This document shows, piece after piece, positions 53,878-63,173 of a stretch of 64,000 nt of DNA (positions are counted from its first letter, which is position 1; every line of letters begins with the position of its first letter). Under the pieces are notes generated by a model. The model searched no databases and was not told the origin of the DNA. It was given only the letters and a program-made list of their open reading frames with translations. The position numbers and the translations under genes were made by a program. The stretch is from Leptolyngbya sp. O-77 (GTDB lineage: Bacteria > Cyanobacteriota > Cyanobacteriia > Elainellales > Elainellaceae), in assembly GCF_001548395.1 (NCBI RefSeq), contig NZ_AP017367.1, positions 4,253,001 to 4,317,000 of the forward strand, written 5' to 3'.

Positions 53878-56310
53878 TTAGGGCAGCGACTCGGCTACGG
53901 CGCGGTGGCTGGTGGAAAGCTGCGCTAGCTTGGCGGATACGTCGGGGTTATAGAGGCGCAAATAGTTCCAGTAGTTGGAAAAGACGGCTTCGACATAGCC
54001 CTTCGTTTCGGGGTAGGGAATTTGTTCAACAAAAACATCGGGGTCGCTATAGCCAAACCGCTCGATCCATTCGGCGATCGCCCCTGGCCCGGCGTTGTAG
54101 CTGGCGACGGCAAACAGGGCGTTGTTGCTGTAGGTTTCGTGGGTGTAGTTGAGATACCAGGTGCCCAGCTTGATATTGTCGTTGGGGTTTTCCAGGTCAT
54201 ATTGCGGCTGGTTGAGCTTGCTGGCCACCCAGCTTGCGGTTCCTGGCATCAGTTGCATTAGCCCGGTGGCCCCGGCGGAGGACACGATCTGCCGCTCAAA
54301 CCGCGATTCCTGGCGGATCAGCGCCGTTACCAACAGTGGGTTGAGCTGCATCGTTTGCGACCACTGCTGAATCGGCTCGGCAAACTGAAACGGAAAGAGC
54401 GATCGCCAATAGTCGCCCTGCCGCCGCAGCGCCTGCACCTGAGGCTGCACCTCTGGCTCTGTGCGGCGCACCAGGCTAGAAATCTGGAAAATGCCCTCCA
54501 GGTTGTCGCCCACGCCCAGCCGGATCAGCCCGTCGGTAAACTGTTCCTCTACAGTCGGCGTTTTGCGATTGGTAAATTCCGTTTGCCACAGCGCCCAGGC
54601 ATCTTGAAATTGTCCCAGTTGGTACAGTTCCTTCAGCGTGTCAGAGCCTGCCAGCGGCATCGGATGCGTGGCGGGCAGCTTCACTGAGGGCAGCTTTTGC
54701 CGCACGGTGGTAAAGTCGCCCACGTCCCAGCCCAGCATTGTCGCCGATCGCCAGGCGTAATAAGACTCTGGATAACGGCTGAGGACATATTCGTAGGCCT
54801 GGGAGGCTTCCTGGGTCTGTCCTAGCCGTTGCGCCCACTTGCCTACCCAGAAGGCAGCTTCGGCGGCGAGGGGGCTGTCGGGATTTTCCTGAGCCACCTG
54901 TCGCGCCAGAGTCCACGCGCCCTGGATATCACCTTGGGCAGCCTTCTCTTCGGCCAGCATCCAGCGCAGTTCGGCGGCGGCATCGGTCTTGCTGTGGTTT
55001 TCCAGGAGCATTTGGGCAACCTGGGCCGTCAGCGTTGCCTGGGCTGCGTCGGGCTTGACCAGCTTATACTTCTCTAGCAGCGCGTCGCCCGCCCGGTCGG
55101 GATATTGGCTGATCACCCGGTCGAGATGGGTGAGCTTTGCTGCGCGATCGCGCCCCAGTTGGGCCAGGCGCAGCAGCGAGGTGGGGGCTTCGGGCGAGTC
55201 GGGAAACTCGGCAACGACTTTGTTGTAAGCCGTGATTGCGGTGTCGCGGCGGCCCGCTAGCTGGGCCCCGCGTCCTTCTCGGTAGGCGTTGAGCGGGGTG
55301 CGGGGTGCTTTGGCATAGGCTTTGCCCGCTTCGCCATAGCGCTGCTTTTCCCAGTTGAGAAAGGCGATCGCCTCCCAGTCTTCTGGCTCTAGCGTGTCGG
55401 CGTAGTCTTTGGTCAAGCGGTCGAGATATTCGCCCACTTGTGGCAGATAGTGCCCATAGCGGGCAATTTGCAGCAGCAGCTCGGGCTGCTTGGGGTCTTG
55501 CTTGAGCAGCGTTTGGGCAATTTCGAGCGATCGCGGATGTGCCGGAAAGCGGGCGATCGCCCTTTGCCAATATTGCGGGTCAGCTTTGCCCAGTTCATAC
55601 AGTGCCTCCACCGAGGCAGGCTTCTTGGCAAAGCGGTCTGCCAGCGCTCGCCAGGCTTCCGTCGCCTGGTCGGTTTCCCCAGCGGCAGCATGGGCCTGGG
55701 CCTGCCGCTTGAGGGCGTAGGCCGCCAGCGTCGAGTAATCCTTATCCAGCCTTTCTAAAAAGGGAACCGCAGCAGCGGCCTGTCCCTGCTGAATCAGGTC
55801 GCTGGCCAGCAGAAATCGCGCCCGCTTTTGATCGTCAGATCGCTTGCCCTGAGCCAGCAGTTGCAGTTGGGCGGCTCGCTGCTGGGGCGGCTGCGTCGCC
55901 AGGGAAAACACAGCCGATTGCGGCGTTTCGGGAATCGCCAGCGTTTCTTCCCCAGTCGGATTCTGGGCTGAATTGGAGGAGGCCTGGGGCCAAAGTCGCG
56001 TCGCGGCAGCACCCAGCAGCAGCACGGTCAATCCCGTGCCGATGGATAGCCATAGGACGTTTGCAGTTCGCTTCCGTTTCATCTTGCGGAGAATCGCTTT
56101 AGGGGTATTGGCAGGGGGCTGTTTCCGCGCTGTCTTGTTTAGCGGAGTCTTGAGCGATGGTAACCGCTTTGGCGGGGAACTTGCCACCAGGCGGGGGGCA
56201 GAACGACGACCCGGCGACGAGTGAGGCGGCTGAGGTGGTTTGGGGACGGGCGATTTTCCGGGGCGGGCGGGCGGACGTTTACCAGCAGAGCGAGAGGAGG
56301 GCGATCGCAT
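53878..56310 (-). CDS. Slt70-like lytic transglycosylase
   Basis: The protein has 810 residues. A proline- and lysine-rich N-terminus is followed by a membrane anchor (about 83-108, VLWLSIGTGLTVLLLGAAAT). A long alpha-helical superhelix with TPR-like units covers about 130-600. The C-terminal SLT domain has the catalytic glutamate near residue 668 in LIRQESRFERQIVSSAGATG and then LMQLMPGTA and YNAGPGAIAEW. It cuts peptidoglycan without water, forming anhydro-muropeptides. It is monocistronic, with tandem repeats at both ends. Confidence 0.9.
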   Translation of the reverse strand: MRSPSSRSAGKRPPARPGKSPVPKPPQPPHSSPGRRSAPRLVASSPPKRLPSLKTPLNKTARKQPPANTPKAILRKMKRKRTANVLWLSIGTGLTVLLLGAAATRLWPQASSNSAQNPTGEETLAIPETPQSAVFSLATQPPQQRAAQLQLLAQGKRSDDQKRARFLLASDLIQQGQAAAAVPFLERLDKDYSTLAAYALKRQAQAHAAAGETDQATEAWRALADRFAKKPASVEALYELGKADPQYWQRAIARFPAHPRSLEIAQTLLKQDPKQPELLLQIARYGHYLPQVGEYLDRLTKDYADTLEPEDWEAIAFLNWEKQRYGEAGKAYAKAPRTPLNAYREGRGAQLAGRRDTAITAYNKVVAEFPDSPEAPTSLLRLAQLGRDRAAKLTHLDRVISQYPDRAGDALLEKYKLVKPDAAQATLTAQVAQMLLENHSKTDAAAELRWMLAEEKAAQGDIQGAWTLARQVAQENPDSPLAAEAAFWVGKWAQRLGQTQEASQAYEYVLSRYPESYYAWRSATMLGWDVGDFTTVRQKLPSVKLPATHPMPLAGSDTLKELYQLGQFQDAWALWQTEFTNRKTPTVEEQFTDGLIRLGVGDNLEGIFQISSLVRRTEPEVQPQVQALRRQGDYWRSLFPFQFAEPIQQWSQTMQLNPLLVTALIRQESRFERQIVSSAGATGLMQLMPGTASWVASKLNQPQYDLENPNDNIKLGTWYLNYTHETYSNNALFAVASYNAGPGAIAEWIERFGYSDPDVFVEQIPYPETKGYVEAVFSNYWNYLRLYNPDVSAKLAQLSTSHRAVAESLP

Positions 56311-56444
56311 AACAAGACCCTGGAGATGCTACAAGCGCATTCTTTTCACGAAACTTATAGCTCAAAATCCTAAAATCAGGCCCGCTTTTTTCAAAATTCA
56401 GAATTTCTACCGATGACGATCCAGAAGTTTTGTATAGCAGGAGT

Positions 56445-56475
56445 CGGGAGTCAGGGGTCAGGGGTCAGGACGGAA
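56445..56475. repeat. GGAGTCA/GGGGTCA tandem repeat
   Basis: Seven-base units of the form GGAGTCA or GGGGTCA are repeated about four times. Looser copies occur at 34708-34738, 43938-43953 and, inverted, at 33437-33455. All are between genes. Confidence 0.65.
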
Positions 56476-56561
56476 CCTTAGGTTGCTTAAAGCTAGCAAG
56501 ATTTCTCGTTGTCCTAACTCTTCCTTCGGTTGCTATGGCTAACAAACGCTCCCTTCCCTCA

Positions 56562-56627
56562 CCCCCTCATCGCCTCATCGCCTCATCGCCTCATCGCCTC
56601 ACCCCGTCACCCCGTCACCCCGTCACT
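56562..56627. repeat. CATCGCCT and CACCCCGT tandem repeats entering the kinase 3' end
   Basis: Four CATCGCCT units are followed by three CACCCCGT units. On the minus strand the latter encode the last residues SDGVTG and the stop of the downstream histidine kinase. The repeat has therefore extended into the gene. Confidence 0.75.
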
Positions 56628-59357
56628 CGTTCCCTGCCGAATCGGGATTTCAATCCGAAACAGTGCGCCCTGACCGGGTTCAGAACTGCACTCCAGAATG
56701 CCGCCGTGGCGTTCGGTAACGATTTGATAGCTAATGGACATCCCAAGTCCAGTCCCTTTGCCAACGGGCTTGGTGGTGAAGAAGGGGTCGAACAGGCGTT
56801 TTTGCACGGCTTCAGGAATACCGGGGCCGTTGTCGATCAGGTAAACCGCAACGCGATCGGGAATGATGTATTCCGTGCGGATCGTGATAGTGGGTGCATC
56901 GGGTCGATTCCCGCAGGGAAAGTGCGCTGCACCGCTTGCGCGAACGTTTTGCGAATCGCCCCATTCTCCCTTATCCAGCACATCCTCTAGCGCGTCAATC
57001 GCATTGCTGAGGATGTTCATAAATACCTGATTCAGCGAACTGGCGTAGCACTCCACTTTGGGCAGTGAGCCATACTCCCGCACCACTTCGATGGCGGGCT
57101 GACCTGGCTTGCCCTTGAGCCGATTCTGCAAAATCATCAGCGTGTTGTCGATGCCCTCATGCAAATCGACGGCTTTGAATTCCGCCTCATCCATGCGCGA
57201 GAAGTTGCGGAGCGACACAACGATTTTCTGAATGCGCTCTGCCCCAACGCGCATCGACTTCAGCAGCTTGGGCATATCTTCTAGCAAGAAGTCGAGGTCG
57301 GTGTTGCCCAGCAAGTCTTGAATGGCAGGCACTGGGTCAGGATAGTGCTGCTGATAGAGGCGCACCACTTGCAGCAGGTCTTCGGCGTATTCGTTTGCAT
57401 AGTTGAGATTGCCGTAGATGAAGTTGACCGGGTTGTTGATTTCGTGAGCCACGCCCGCCACCAGTTGCCCCAGCGATGACATTTTTTCGCTTTGAATCAG
57501 TTGCGATTGGGTGCGCTGGAGTTCCCAAAGTGTGGTTCGCAATTCGTCAGTTTGTTGGCGTAGTTGGGCTTCCGACTGCTGGAGGGCTTCTTCGGCAAAT
57601 TTGCGATCGCTAATGTCAAAGCGAATGGCCAGATACTTTTGCACGCGCCCGTTCTGGTCGAGCGCAGGCACGATGGTGGTAGATACCCAATAAAAATGAC
57701 CCGCCTTGGCGCGATTTTTCACCTCGCCGCGCCACACCTTGCCGCTGCGAATCGTCGCCCACATTTGCTGGAAAAACTCCGGTGGATGATAGCCAGAGTT
57801 GATGATGCGGTGGGTTTTGCCGACCAGCTCTGCCTCGCTATAGCCCGAAATTTCGCAAAGCTTGTCGTTGACATAGGTGATCACGCCCTGCGGATCGGTA
57901 ATGGCGATCAGGGCGGCTTGATCCATTGCAAATTGGCGAAACTGAAGCTCTTTGAGCGTCTTGAGCAGGGAATGCTCGGCTCGTTCGCGGATAAAGACAG
58001 CCTTTTGCAGTTCATCGACGGTTTCCTGGAGTTCGGCGGTGCGCTCCTCCACACGAAATTCCAGTTCTTCCTTGGCCTGGCGGAGGGCTTCTTCGGCCTG
58101 ACGGCGATCGCTCACATCCATTGAGATGCCCGTCGTGCCGATGACCCGCCCCGCCTCGTCATACATCGGCGTTTTGGTCGTGCTAAACCAGCGGGTCGTG
58201 CCGTCTGGCATGGGAAGCTGTTCTTCCAGCGAGAAAGCCTGACCCGTGTTCATCACGGCCTGGTCTTCATCCTGGAACATTTGCGCCTTGTCAGTCGGCC
58301 AGAGATCAAAATCAGTTTTGCCAATCAGGGCTTCCGGGGCAATCCCTACCGACTCGGCAAAGGACTGGTTCACCACCACATGTCGTCCCTGGCGATCCTT
58401 TAGCCAGATGCGGTGGGGAATGTTGTCCAGTACCGATTTGAACAGGTGTTTTTGGCGGCGCAGTTCTTCTTCGGCGTGCTTGCGATCGGTGACATCGCGA
58501 AACGTGCCGACGACTTTGAGCGGTATACCGTTTTCGTTGTGGAGGGTGCTGCCGATATTGCGATACCAGCGGCATTCGCCGGTGCGAGTAAACATGCGAT
58601 ATTCCACGTCGTAGGGCGTTTGCCCTGTCGCATCCTGGATGTGGGCCAGCAGGGCTGCGGTGACCCATTCGGCATCGTCGGGATGGATGCGATCGCTCCA
58701 GCTTTCCACCCGGTCGGGAAACTCAGTGACTGTCCGAAAGCCCAGCAATTCCCGAAACTTGGGCGACCACCAGACGGGGTTATCGGGATGGTTCAAGTCG
58801 CCATTGATCAGCCCAATTTCCCACAGCCCTTCGTTGGTTGCCTGGTTTGCCAGGTCAAAGCGGGCGATCGCCGCCTCTAGCTCCGCTTCTCGCCACTTCA
58901 GCGCAGTGATGTCTTGAATCGTGCAAACCAGGTAGCAATTGCCCAGCGCGTCTTGAATTCGCGTTTTCTTAGCCAGCACGATCCGGGTCATGCCGGAGGC
59001 ATCGGTCATGGATTCTTCATGAATCTGCGCCTCGCCGCTTTGCAGCACCAGCCGATCCGCCGCTTGAAACTCCGCTGCCTCATGGGGCAAGAACAGGTCT
59101 TGATCGGATTTGCCCAGAAGTTGCTCTCGCGTCAGCCCCGTAAGCTGGCAAAATGCGTCGTTGAAGTATAAGTAGCGATGCCGATCGTCTTTGACAAAGA
59201 TGGGATCGGTGATGCCCTCCAGAACCGCGCTCAAAAATCCCTGAGCGCTGCCCAAGGCTGCTGCTACGGTGAGTGGATCGATCGTGCTGGAGGGGCGATC
59301 GCCAGAAAAAGATGCGTTAGATGACCGTTGGGAAGAGAGAGCCTCGTCTGGAGACAT
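56607..59357 (-). CDS. Multi-PAS histidine kinase, soluble
   Basis: The protein has 916 residues with no clear membrane helix. Four PAS/PAC units are visible, starting FLSAVLEGITDPIFVKDDRH, then FDLANQATNEGLWEIG, LFKSVLDNIPHRIWLKDRQG and QFAMDQAALIAITDPQGVIT. A coiled coil leads to the kinase core MSSLGQLVAGVAHEINNPVN (histidine near 636), then NQVFMNILSNAIDAL, YLIDNGPGIPE and GKGTGLGMSISYQIV. Its C-terminal residues are encoded by a tandem repeat. No cognate regulator is adjacent. Confidence 0.9.
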   Translation of the reverse strand: MSPDEALSSQRSSNASFSGDRPSSTIDPLTVAAALGSAQGFLSAVLEGITDPIFVKDDRHRYLYFNDAFCQLTGLTREQLLGKSDQDLFLPHEAAEFQAADRLVLQSGEAQIHEESMTDASGMTRIVLAKKTRIQDALGNCYLVCTIQDITALKWREAELEAAIARFDLANQATNEGLWEIGLINGDLNHPDNPVWWSPKFRELLGFRTVTEFPDRVESWSDRIHPDDAEWVTAALLAHIQDATGQTPYDVEYRMFTRTGECRWYRNIGSTLHNENGIPLKVVGTFRDVTDRKHAEEELRRQKHLFKSVLDNIPHRIWLKDRQGRHVVVNQSFAESVGIAPEALIGKTDFDLWPTDKAQMFQDEDQAVMNTGQAFSLEEQLPMPDGTTRWFSTTKTPMYDEAGRVIGTTGISMDVSDRRQAEEALRQAKEELEFRVEERTAELQETVDELQKAVFIRERAEHSLLKTLKELQFRQFAMDQAALIAITDPQGVITYVNDKLCEISGYSEAELVGKTHRIINSGYHPPEFFQQMWATIRSGKVWRGEVKNRAKAGHFYWVSTTIVPALDQNGRVQKYLAIRFDISDRKFAEEALQQSEAQLRQQTDELRTTLWELQRTQSQLIQSEKMSSLGQLVAGVAHEINNPVNFIYGNLNYANEYAEDLLQVVRLYQQHYPDPVPAIQDLLGNTDLDFLLEDMPKLLKSMRVGAERIQKIVVSLRNFSRMDEAEFKAVDLHEGIDNTLMILQNRLKGKPGQPAIEVVREYGSLPKVECYASSLNQVFMNILSNAIDALEDVLDKGEWGDSQNVRASGAAHFPCGNRPDAPTITIRTEYIIPDRVAVYLIDNGPGIPEAVQKRLFDPFFTTKPVGKGTGLGMSISYQIVTERHGGILECSSEPGQGALFRIEIPIRQGTSDGVTG

Positions 59358-59623
59358 GGGTTAAATTGGCTGACTAGGTGAAACCAGATAGGGATAGATC
59401 ATGAGGCGCGATCGCCAGAAAGTCGTGCCGTGGGCTGAACCCAAACAAACGAAACCATCCTAAGAACCAACCCAGACAATTTCGTGCCAGGATGATTTCT
59501 TTATAGGGTTCCCAATCTCTCCAATAAACAAAACTCTACAAACTACAGCCGGTCGGAGGATGCAGGAACATAGCGAAATCGTCACAATGATTACCCATTT
59601 CATCATTTTTTAAGGTTTCTGCC

Positions 59624-61465
59624 GTGCCGTTTCTCCGCCGATCTACCCGTCGCCCTGCTCCGCTGCATCCAGCTCACCGCCTGCCCGATGCCCATCCCCT
59701 CCAGCGGCTCCTGGTCTACGCCAGGGGCTATCGCCGCCAGATTTGGGCTGCCACGCTCTGCTCGCTAATGAACAAGCTGTGCGACCTGGCTCCACCCGCC
59801 CTGATCGGCATTGCGGTGGATGTGGTGGTGCAGCAGCAAGACTCGGTGCTGGCGCGGTTTGGCGTGACCAGCGTCGCCGGACAGTTGGGACTGCTGACCG
59901 CGATTAGCGCCGTAATCTGGGCGTTTGAGTCGATTTTTGAATATGCCTATGCACGGCTCTGGCGCAACCTGGCGCAAAAGATTCAGCACGACTTGCGGCT
60001 GGATGTCTACAGCCATTTGCAATCGCTGGAGATGGAATATTTTGAAAGCAACAGCACCGGGCGGCTGATGTCGATTGTGAACGACGACATCAACCAGCTA
60101 GAGCGCTTTTTGGACTATGGCGCGAACGAGGTGTTGCAAGTAGCGGCGACCGTCGTGCTGATTGGCGGGGCGTATTTTATCCTGGCTCCGGGGGTGGCGT
60201 GGCTGGCGATGCTGCCGATGCCGTTTATCCTGTGGGGGTCGATCGCGTTTCAAAAGCTGCTGGCTCCGCGCTATGCCGCAGTGCGCGAACAAGCCAGCTT
60301 GCTCAATAGCCGCCTGTCGAATAACTTCAGCGGCATTCTCACGATCAAGAGCTTCACCACCGAAGATGATGAGCTAGATCGCATCCGCCAGGAGAGCGAA
60401 GCCTATCGCCAGAGCAACGAGCGGGCGATCGCCCTCAGTTCTGCCTTTGTGCCGCTGATCCGCATTTTGATCCTGATTGGCTTTAGCGCCACACTGTTTT
60501 TTGGCGGAGTTGCTGCTGCCGGAGGCACGCTGTCGGTGGGCAGCTACAGCGTGCTGGTCTACCTGATTCAGCGATTGCTGTGGCCGCTGACGCGCCTGGG
60601 CGAAACGCTGGATCAATATCAGCGGGCGATGGCTTCGACAAATCGCGTGATGGATCTGCTGGATACGCCCGTGGCCAGTCCCCCCGGCTATCGGGCCCTG
60701 CCTACGAGCCAGGTGCGCGGCGAGATTGTGCTAAAAGACGTGACCTTTGCCTACCGCGATCGCCCGCCCGTGATCGAGCATCTGTCGCTGGAGATTCCGG
60801 CTGGCAAAACGATCGCCATTGTCGGCTCGACGGGTTCTGGCAAAAGCACGCTGGTCAAGCTGCTGCTGCGGCTGTATGAAATTCAGGCGGGCAGCATCAC
60901 GCTCGACGGCATCGACCTGCGAGAACTGCAACTGCGCGACCTGCGCCAGTCTATCGGGCTGGTCAGCCAGGATGTGTTTCTGTTTCACGGCAGCGTGTGG
61001 GACAACATCACCTACGGCACGCCCCACGCCACGCCCGCCGAGGTGATCGCCGCCGCCAAAATTGCCGAAGCCCACGAGTTTATCGAGCAGTTGCCGCAGG
61101 GCTACGAGACGATTGTGGGTGAGCGCGGACAGAAGCTCTCTGGCGGACAGCGCCAGCGATTGGCGATCGCCCGCGCCGTGCTAAAAAATCCGCCCATCCT
61201 GATCCTGGACGAAGCCACCTCAGCGGTCGATAACGAAACCGAAGCCGCCATCCAGCGATCGCTCGAAAAGATTACGCAAAACCGGACGACCGTGGCGATC
61301 GCCCATCGCCTCTCCACCATCCGCAACGCCGACCGCATTTACGTCATGGAATACGGCAAGCTGGTGGAGCAGGGCACCCATGAGTCGCTGCTGGCTCAAA
61401 ACGGTATCTACGCCAGCCTCTGGCGCGTCCAGGAAGGGCTGAGCCACACGCCCAAGCCCGCTTGA
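59624..61465 (+). CDS. ABC exporter, fused membrane and ATPase domains
   Basis: The protein has 613 residues with a GTG start. The membrane domain covers about 30-330, with LMNKLCDLAPPALIGIAVDV and the coupling region MEYFESNSTGRLMSIVNDD. The ATPase has GSTGSGKST (about 400), LSGGQRQRLAIAR (about 505), ILILDEATSAVDNETE and AHRLSTIRNADRI. It is a half-size homodimeric exporter. The substrate is unknown, and no polysaccharide gene lies beside it. Confidence 0.9.
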   Translation: MPFLRRSTRRPAPLHPAHRLPDAHPLQRLLVYARGYRRQIWAATLCSLMNKLCDLAPPALIGIAVDVVVQQQDSVLARFGVTSVAGQLGLLTAISAVIWAFESIFEYAYARLWRNLAQKIQHDLRLDVYSHLQSLEMEYFESNSTGRLMSIVNDDINQLERFLDYGANEVLQVAATVVLIGGAYFILAPGVAWLAMLPMPFILWGSIAFQKLLAPRYAAVREQASLLNSRLSNNFSGILTIKSFTTEDDELDRIRQESEAYRQSNERAIALSSAFVPLIRILILIGFSATLFFGGVAAAGGTLSVGSYSVLVYLIQRLLWPLTRLGETLDQYQRAMASTNRVMDLLDTPVASPPGYRALPTSQVRGEIVLKDVTFAYRDRPPVIEHLSLEIPAGKTIAIVGSTGSGKSTLVKLLLRLYEIQAGSITLDGIDLRELQLRDLRQSIGLVSQDVFLFHGSVWDNITYGTPHATPAEVIAAAKIAEAHEFIEQLPQGYETIVGERGQKLSGGQRQRLAIARAVLKNPPILILDEATSAVDNETEAAIQRSLEKITQNRTTVAIAHRLSTIRNADRIYVMEYGKLVEQGTHESLLAQNGIYASLWRVQEGLSHTPKPA

Positions 61466-61641
61466 GCTTCCACAAATCCTTGCGTGCAAATTCTCAAGAA
61501 CATTCATGAATTTTTAAGAATCGTCTTAACCGATTCACAGCTTACGCTTTCAGCGGATTTTCATAATGGGAATATCCAGGGATTGCACTCAGCAATTCTG
61601 AAAGAATTTCTCCTAATATTCGCATCCGCAAATAGGCAAAA

Positions 61642-62013
61642 ATGGCATCTCATACGCAGTGGATTACGCTCACCAGTGCCAGCTTTCGGCATGAGGTCTT
61701 GAATGCAAATACGCCAGTTCTAGTAGATTGCTGGGCAAGCTGGTGGACTGCATTTCATCAAATCAACCCTGTTGTGTGTGGAGTGGCGATTGATTTTTCC
61801 AGGCATATTAAGTTTAGGCGACTTGATATTGCGATCGCCGAAGACTGGGCAGATTGCTACAGGATTCGAGTCGTGCCGACGCTTCTTTTCTTTAAAGAAG
61901 GACAGGTGATTGAGCGAGTTGTGGGCGGGCTACCTGAAGCTGACCTAAATCGTAAATTGACGAGCTTGATAGCGCCCAAACCGATTAGCAGGAGCTGTGT
62001 TTCCTGTCTATGA
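61642..62013 (+). CDS. Thioredoxin-fold protein without the active-site CXXC
   Basis: The protein has 123 residues. It has the thioredoxin framework: TPVLVDCWASWWTAFHQINP at the active site, then IKFRRLDIAIAEDWADCYRI and VVPTLLFFKEGQVIERVVGG. The usual WCGPC is replaced by WTAF, so the redox cysteines are missing. A different CxxC (C119-V-S-C122) sits at the extreme C-terminus. It overlaps the Crp/Fnr gene by 4 bases. A binding or sensing role is more likely than disulfide exchange. Confidence 0.8.
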   Translation: MASHTQWITLTSASFRHEVLNANTPVLVDCWASWWTAFHQINPVVCGVAIDFSRHIKFRRLDIAIAEDWADCYRIRVVPTLLFFKEGQVIERVVGGLPEADLNRKLTSLIAPKPISRSCVSCL

Positions 62014-62615
62014 ATCGCCTACCACTTCATCACTTGCCTGCTGAATTGCAGGCAGTCGCTTCGTTTCGCAATTTGGAAACTGGGCAAATTCTTTTTGATC
62101 GGGGCGAGCCTGTAGAAGCTATTTATGTTTTGGAATCGGGATATATTCAGTTGCTCAACTATACCGAAGAAGGGCTGCAAATCAATCACTACAGCGTTCG
62201 ATCGGGGGAAAGCTTTGCAGAGGTTGCGCTATTTCATGAACGCTATGTTTGTACGGCGATCGCCCACCTGCCATCGCGCATATTAGTATTGCCAAAATTT
62301 GCCTTTCTCAAAGCACTTAAAGCCTATCCTGAGTTGGCTGAAACATTTATGGCTCAGCTTGCAAAGCGCTTGCATGAAAGCAAAGTTTTGCTGGAATTAA
62401 GAAGCATTCGTTCGGCTCGACGGCGTGTGCTGCACTATCTACAGCTCAACGTTCAACCAGACGGCATCACCGTAAATCTTGACGTGCCTTTGAAAGATAT
62501 TGCAGACGATTTGGGACTCACACCCGAAGCCCTTTCACGCGCCCTGAAGCAGCTTCACAAAGAGGGAATCATCGCTCGGAGGAAACAAAAAGTAACGCTA
62601 AATGGCGAAAAGTAA
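62010..62615 (+). CDS. Crp/Fnr family regulator with FNR-like recognition helix
   Basis: The protein has 201 residues. A cyclic-nucleotide-binding-like beta barrel (about 1-110) leads to a C-terminal winged helix. The recognition helix TPEALSRALKQL keeps the E-x-x-S-R pattern that reads TTGAT half-sites in E. coli FNR. The N-terminus MNRLPLHHLPAEL has no cysteine cluster, so it is not an Fe-S FNR. Translation is coupled to the thioredoxin-like gene, which could be its sensor or partner. Confidence 0.85.
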   Translation: MNRLPLHHLPAELQAVASFRNLETGQILFDRGEPVEAIYVLESGYIQLLNYTEEGLQINHYSVRSGESFAEVALFHERYVCTAIAHLPSRILVLPKFAFLKALKAYPELAETFMAQLAKRLHESKVLLELRSIRSARRRVLHYLQLNVQPDGITVNLDVPLKDIADDLGLTPEALSRALKQLHKEGIIARRKQKVTLNGEK

Positions 62616-62639
62616 CACTCTGCAAAGAATCATCCAAAC

Positions 62640-62653
62640 TTGATTCTAATCAA
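62640..62653. promoter_or_regulatory. Perfect FNR-type box
   Basis: TTGATTCTAATCAA matches the TTGAT-N4-ATCAA consensus exactly. It lies 24 bases after the Crp/Fnr-like gene and about 84 bases before the ATG at 62737. The adjacent regulator has the matching recognition helix. Confidence 0.7.
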
Positions 62654-62736
62654 GGAGAGAAATGGATGCAATCCATAAGCTTTAGGAAGTCTTAAGGCTT
62701 TATTTAGGACTTTGCCCCCTTGCTCAAGGCATTGCT

Positions 62737-62964
62737 ATGGACTTGCAAGATTTCCATATTCATGGGAACGATGGTCGGCTTTTGGAGTCTCTGAGTTCTC
62801 TGAGCTATCGCTCTGGGGATTTACGCCGCTATCTACACGACATTGCCTATGGTGTGAGCTGCTTGCTGCATTCTGACTGGTCGATCGTGACCATTTCTCA
62901 GGGCGAAACGGGTCAAGTTGTCGCTAGCAGCTTTGAGCAAGAAGCTGTGAAGGATATTGGGTGA
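62737..62964 (+). pseudogene. N-terminal fragment of a GAF-type sensor
   Basis: The frame gives 75 residues beginning MDLQDFHIHGNDGRLLESLS, then YLHDIAYGVSCLLHSDWSIV, which looks like the entry to a GAF domain of a sensor kinase. The reading stops after EQEAVKDIG, far short of a full GAF. No continuation is visible in 62965-63173. It may be a remnant, or a short protein whose function I cannot name. Confidence 0.5.
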
Positions 62965-63173
62965 GGAAGGATGCTCCACAGGCATCCCATCTCCTGCGGT
63001 GTGCCAGCATTATGGCCGGGCTTCCGGCTTTGTGACAAACTCAAGACAGGTTATTTTGCCCTGAGAAATAAGTTAAATTTGGGCATTGCCTGACTTACTG
63101 TGCAGGTTGACTGTGACAGTTTTGCAAAGTCGTTATTTAATAGGAAGTGAGCCGCGCATGAGGATGATAAACG

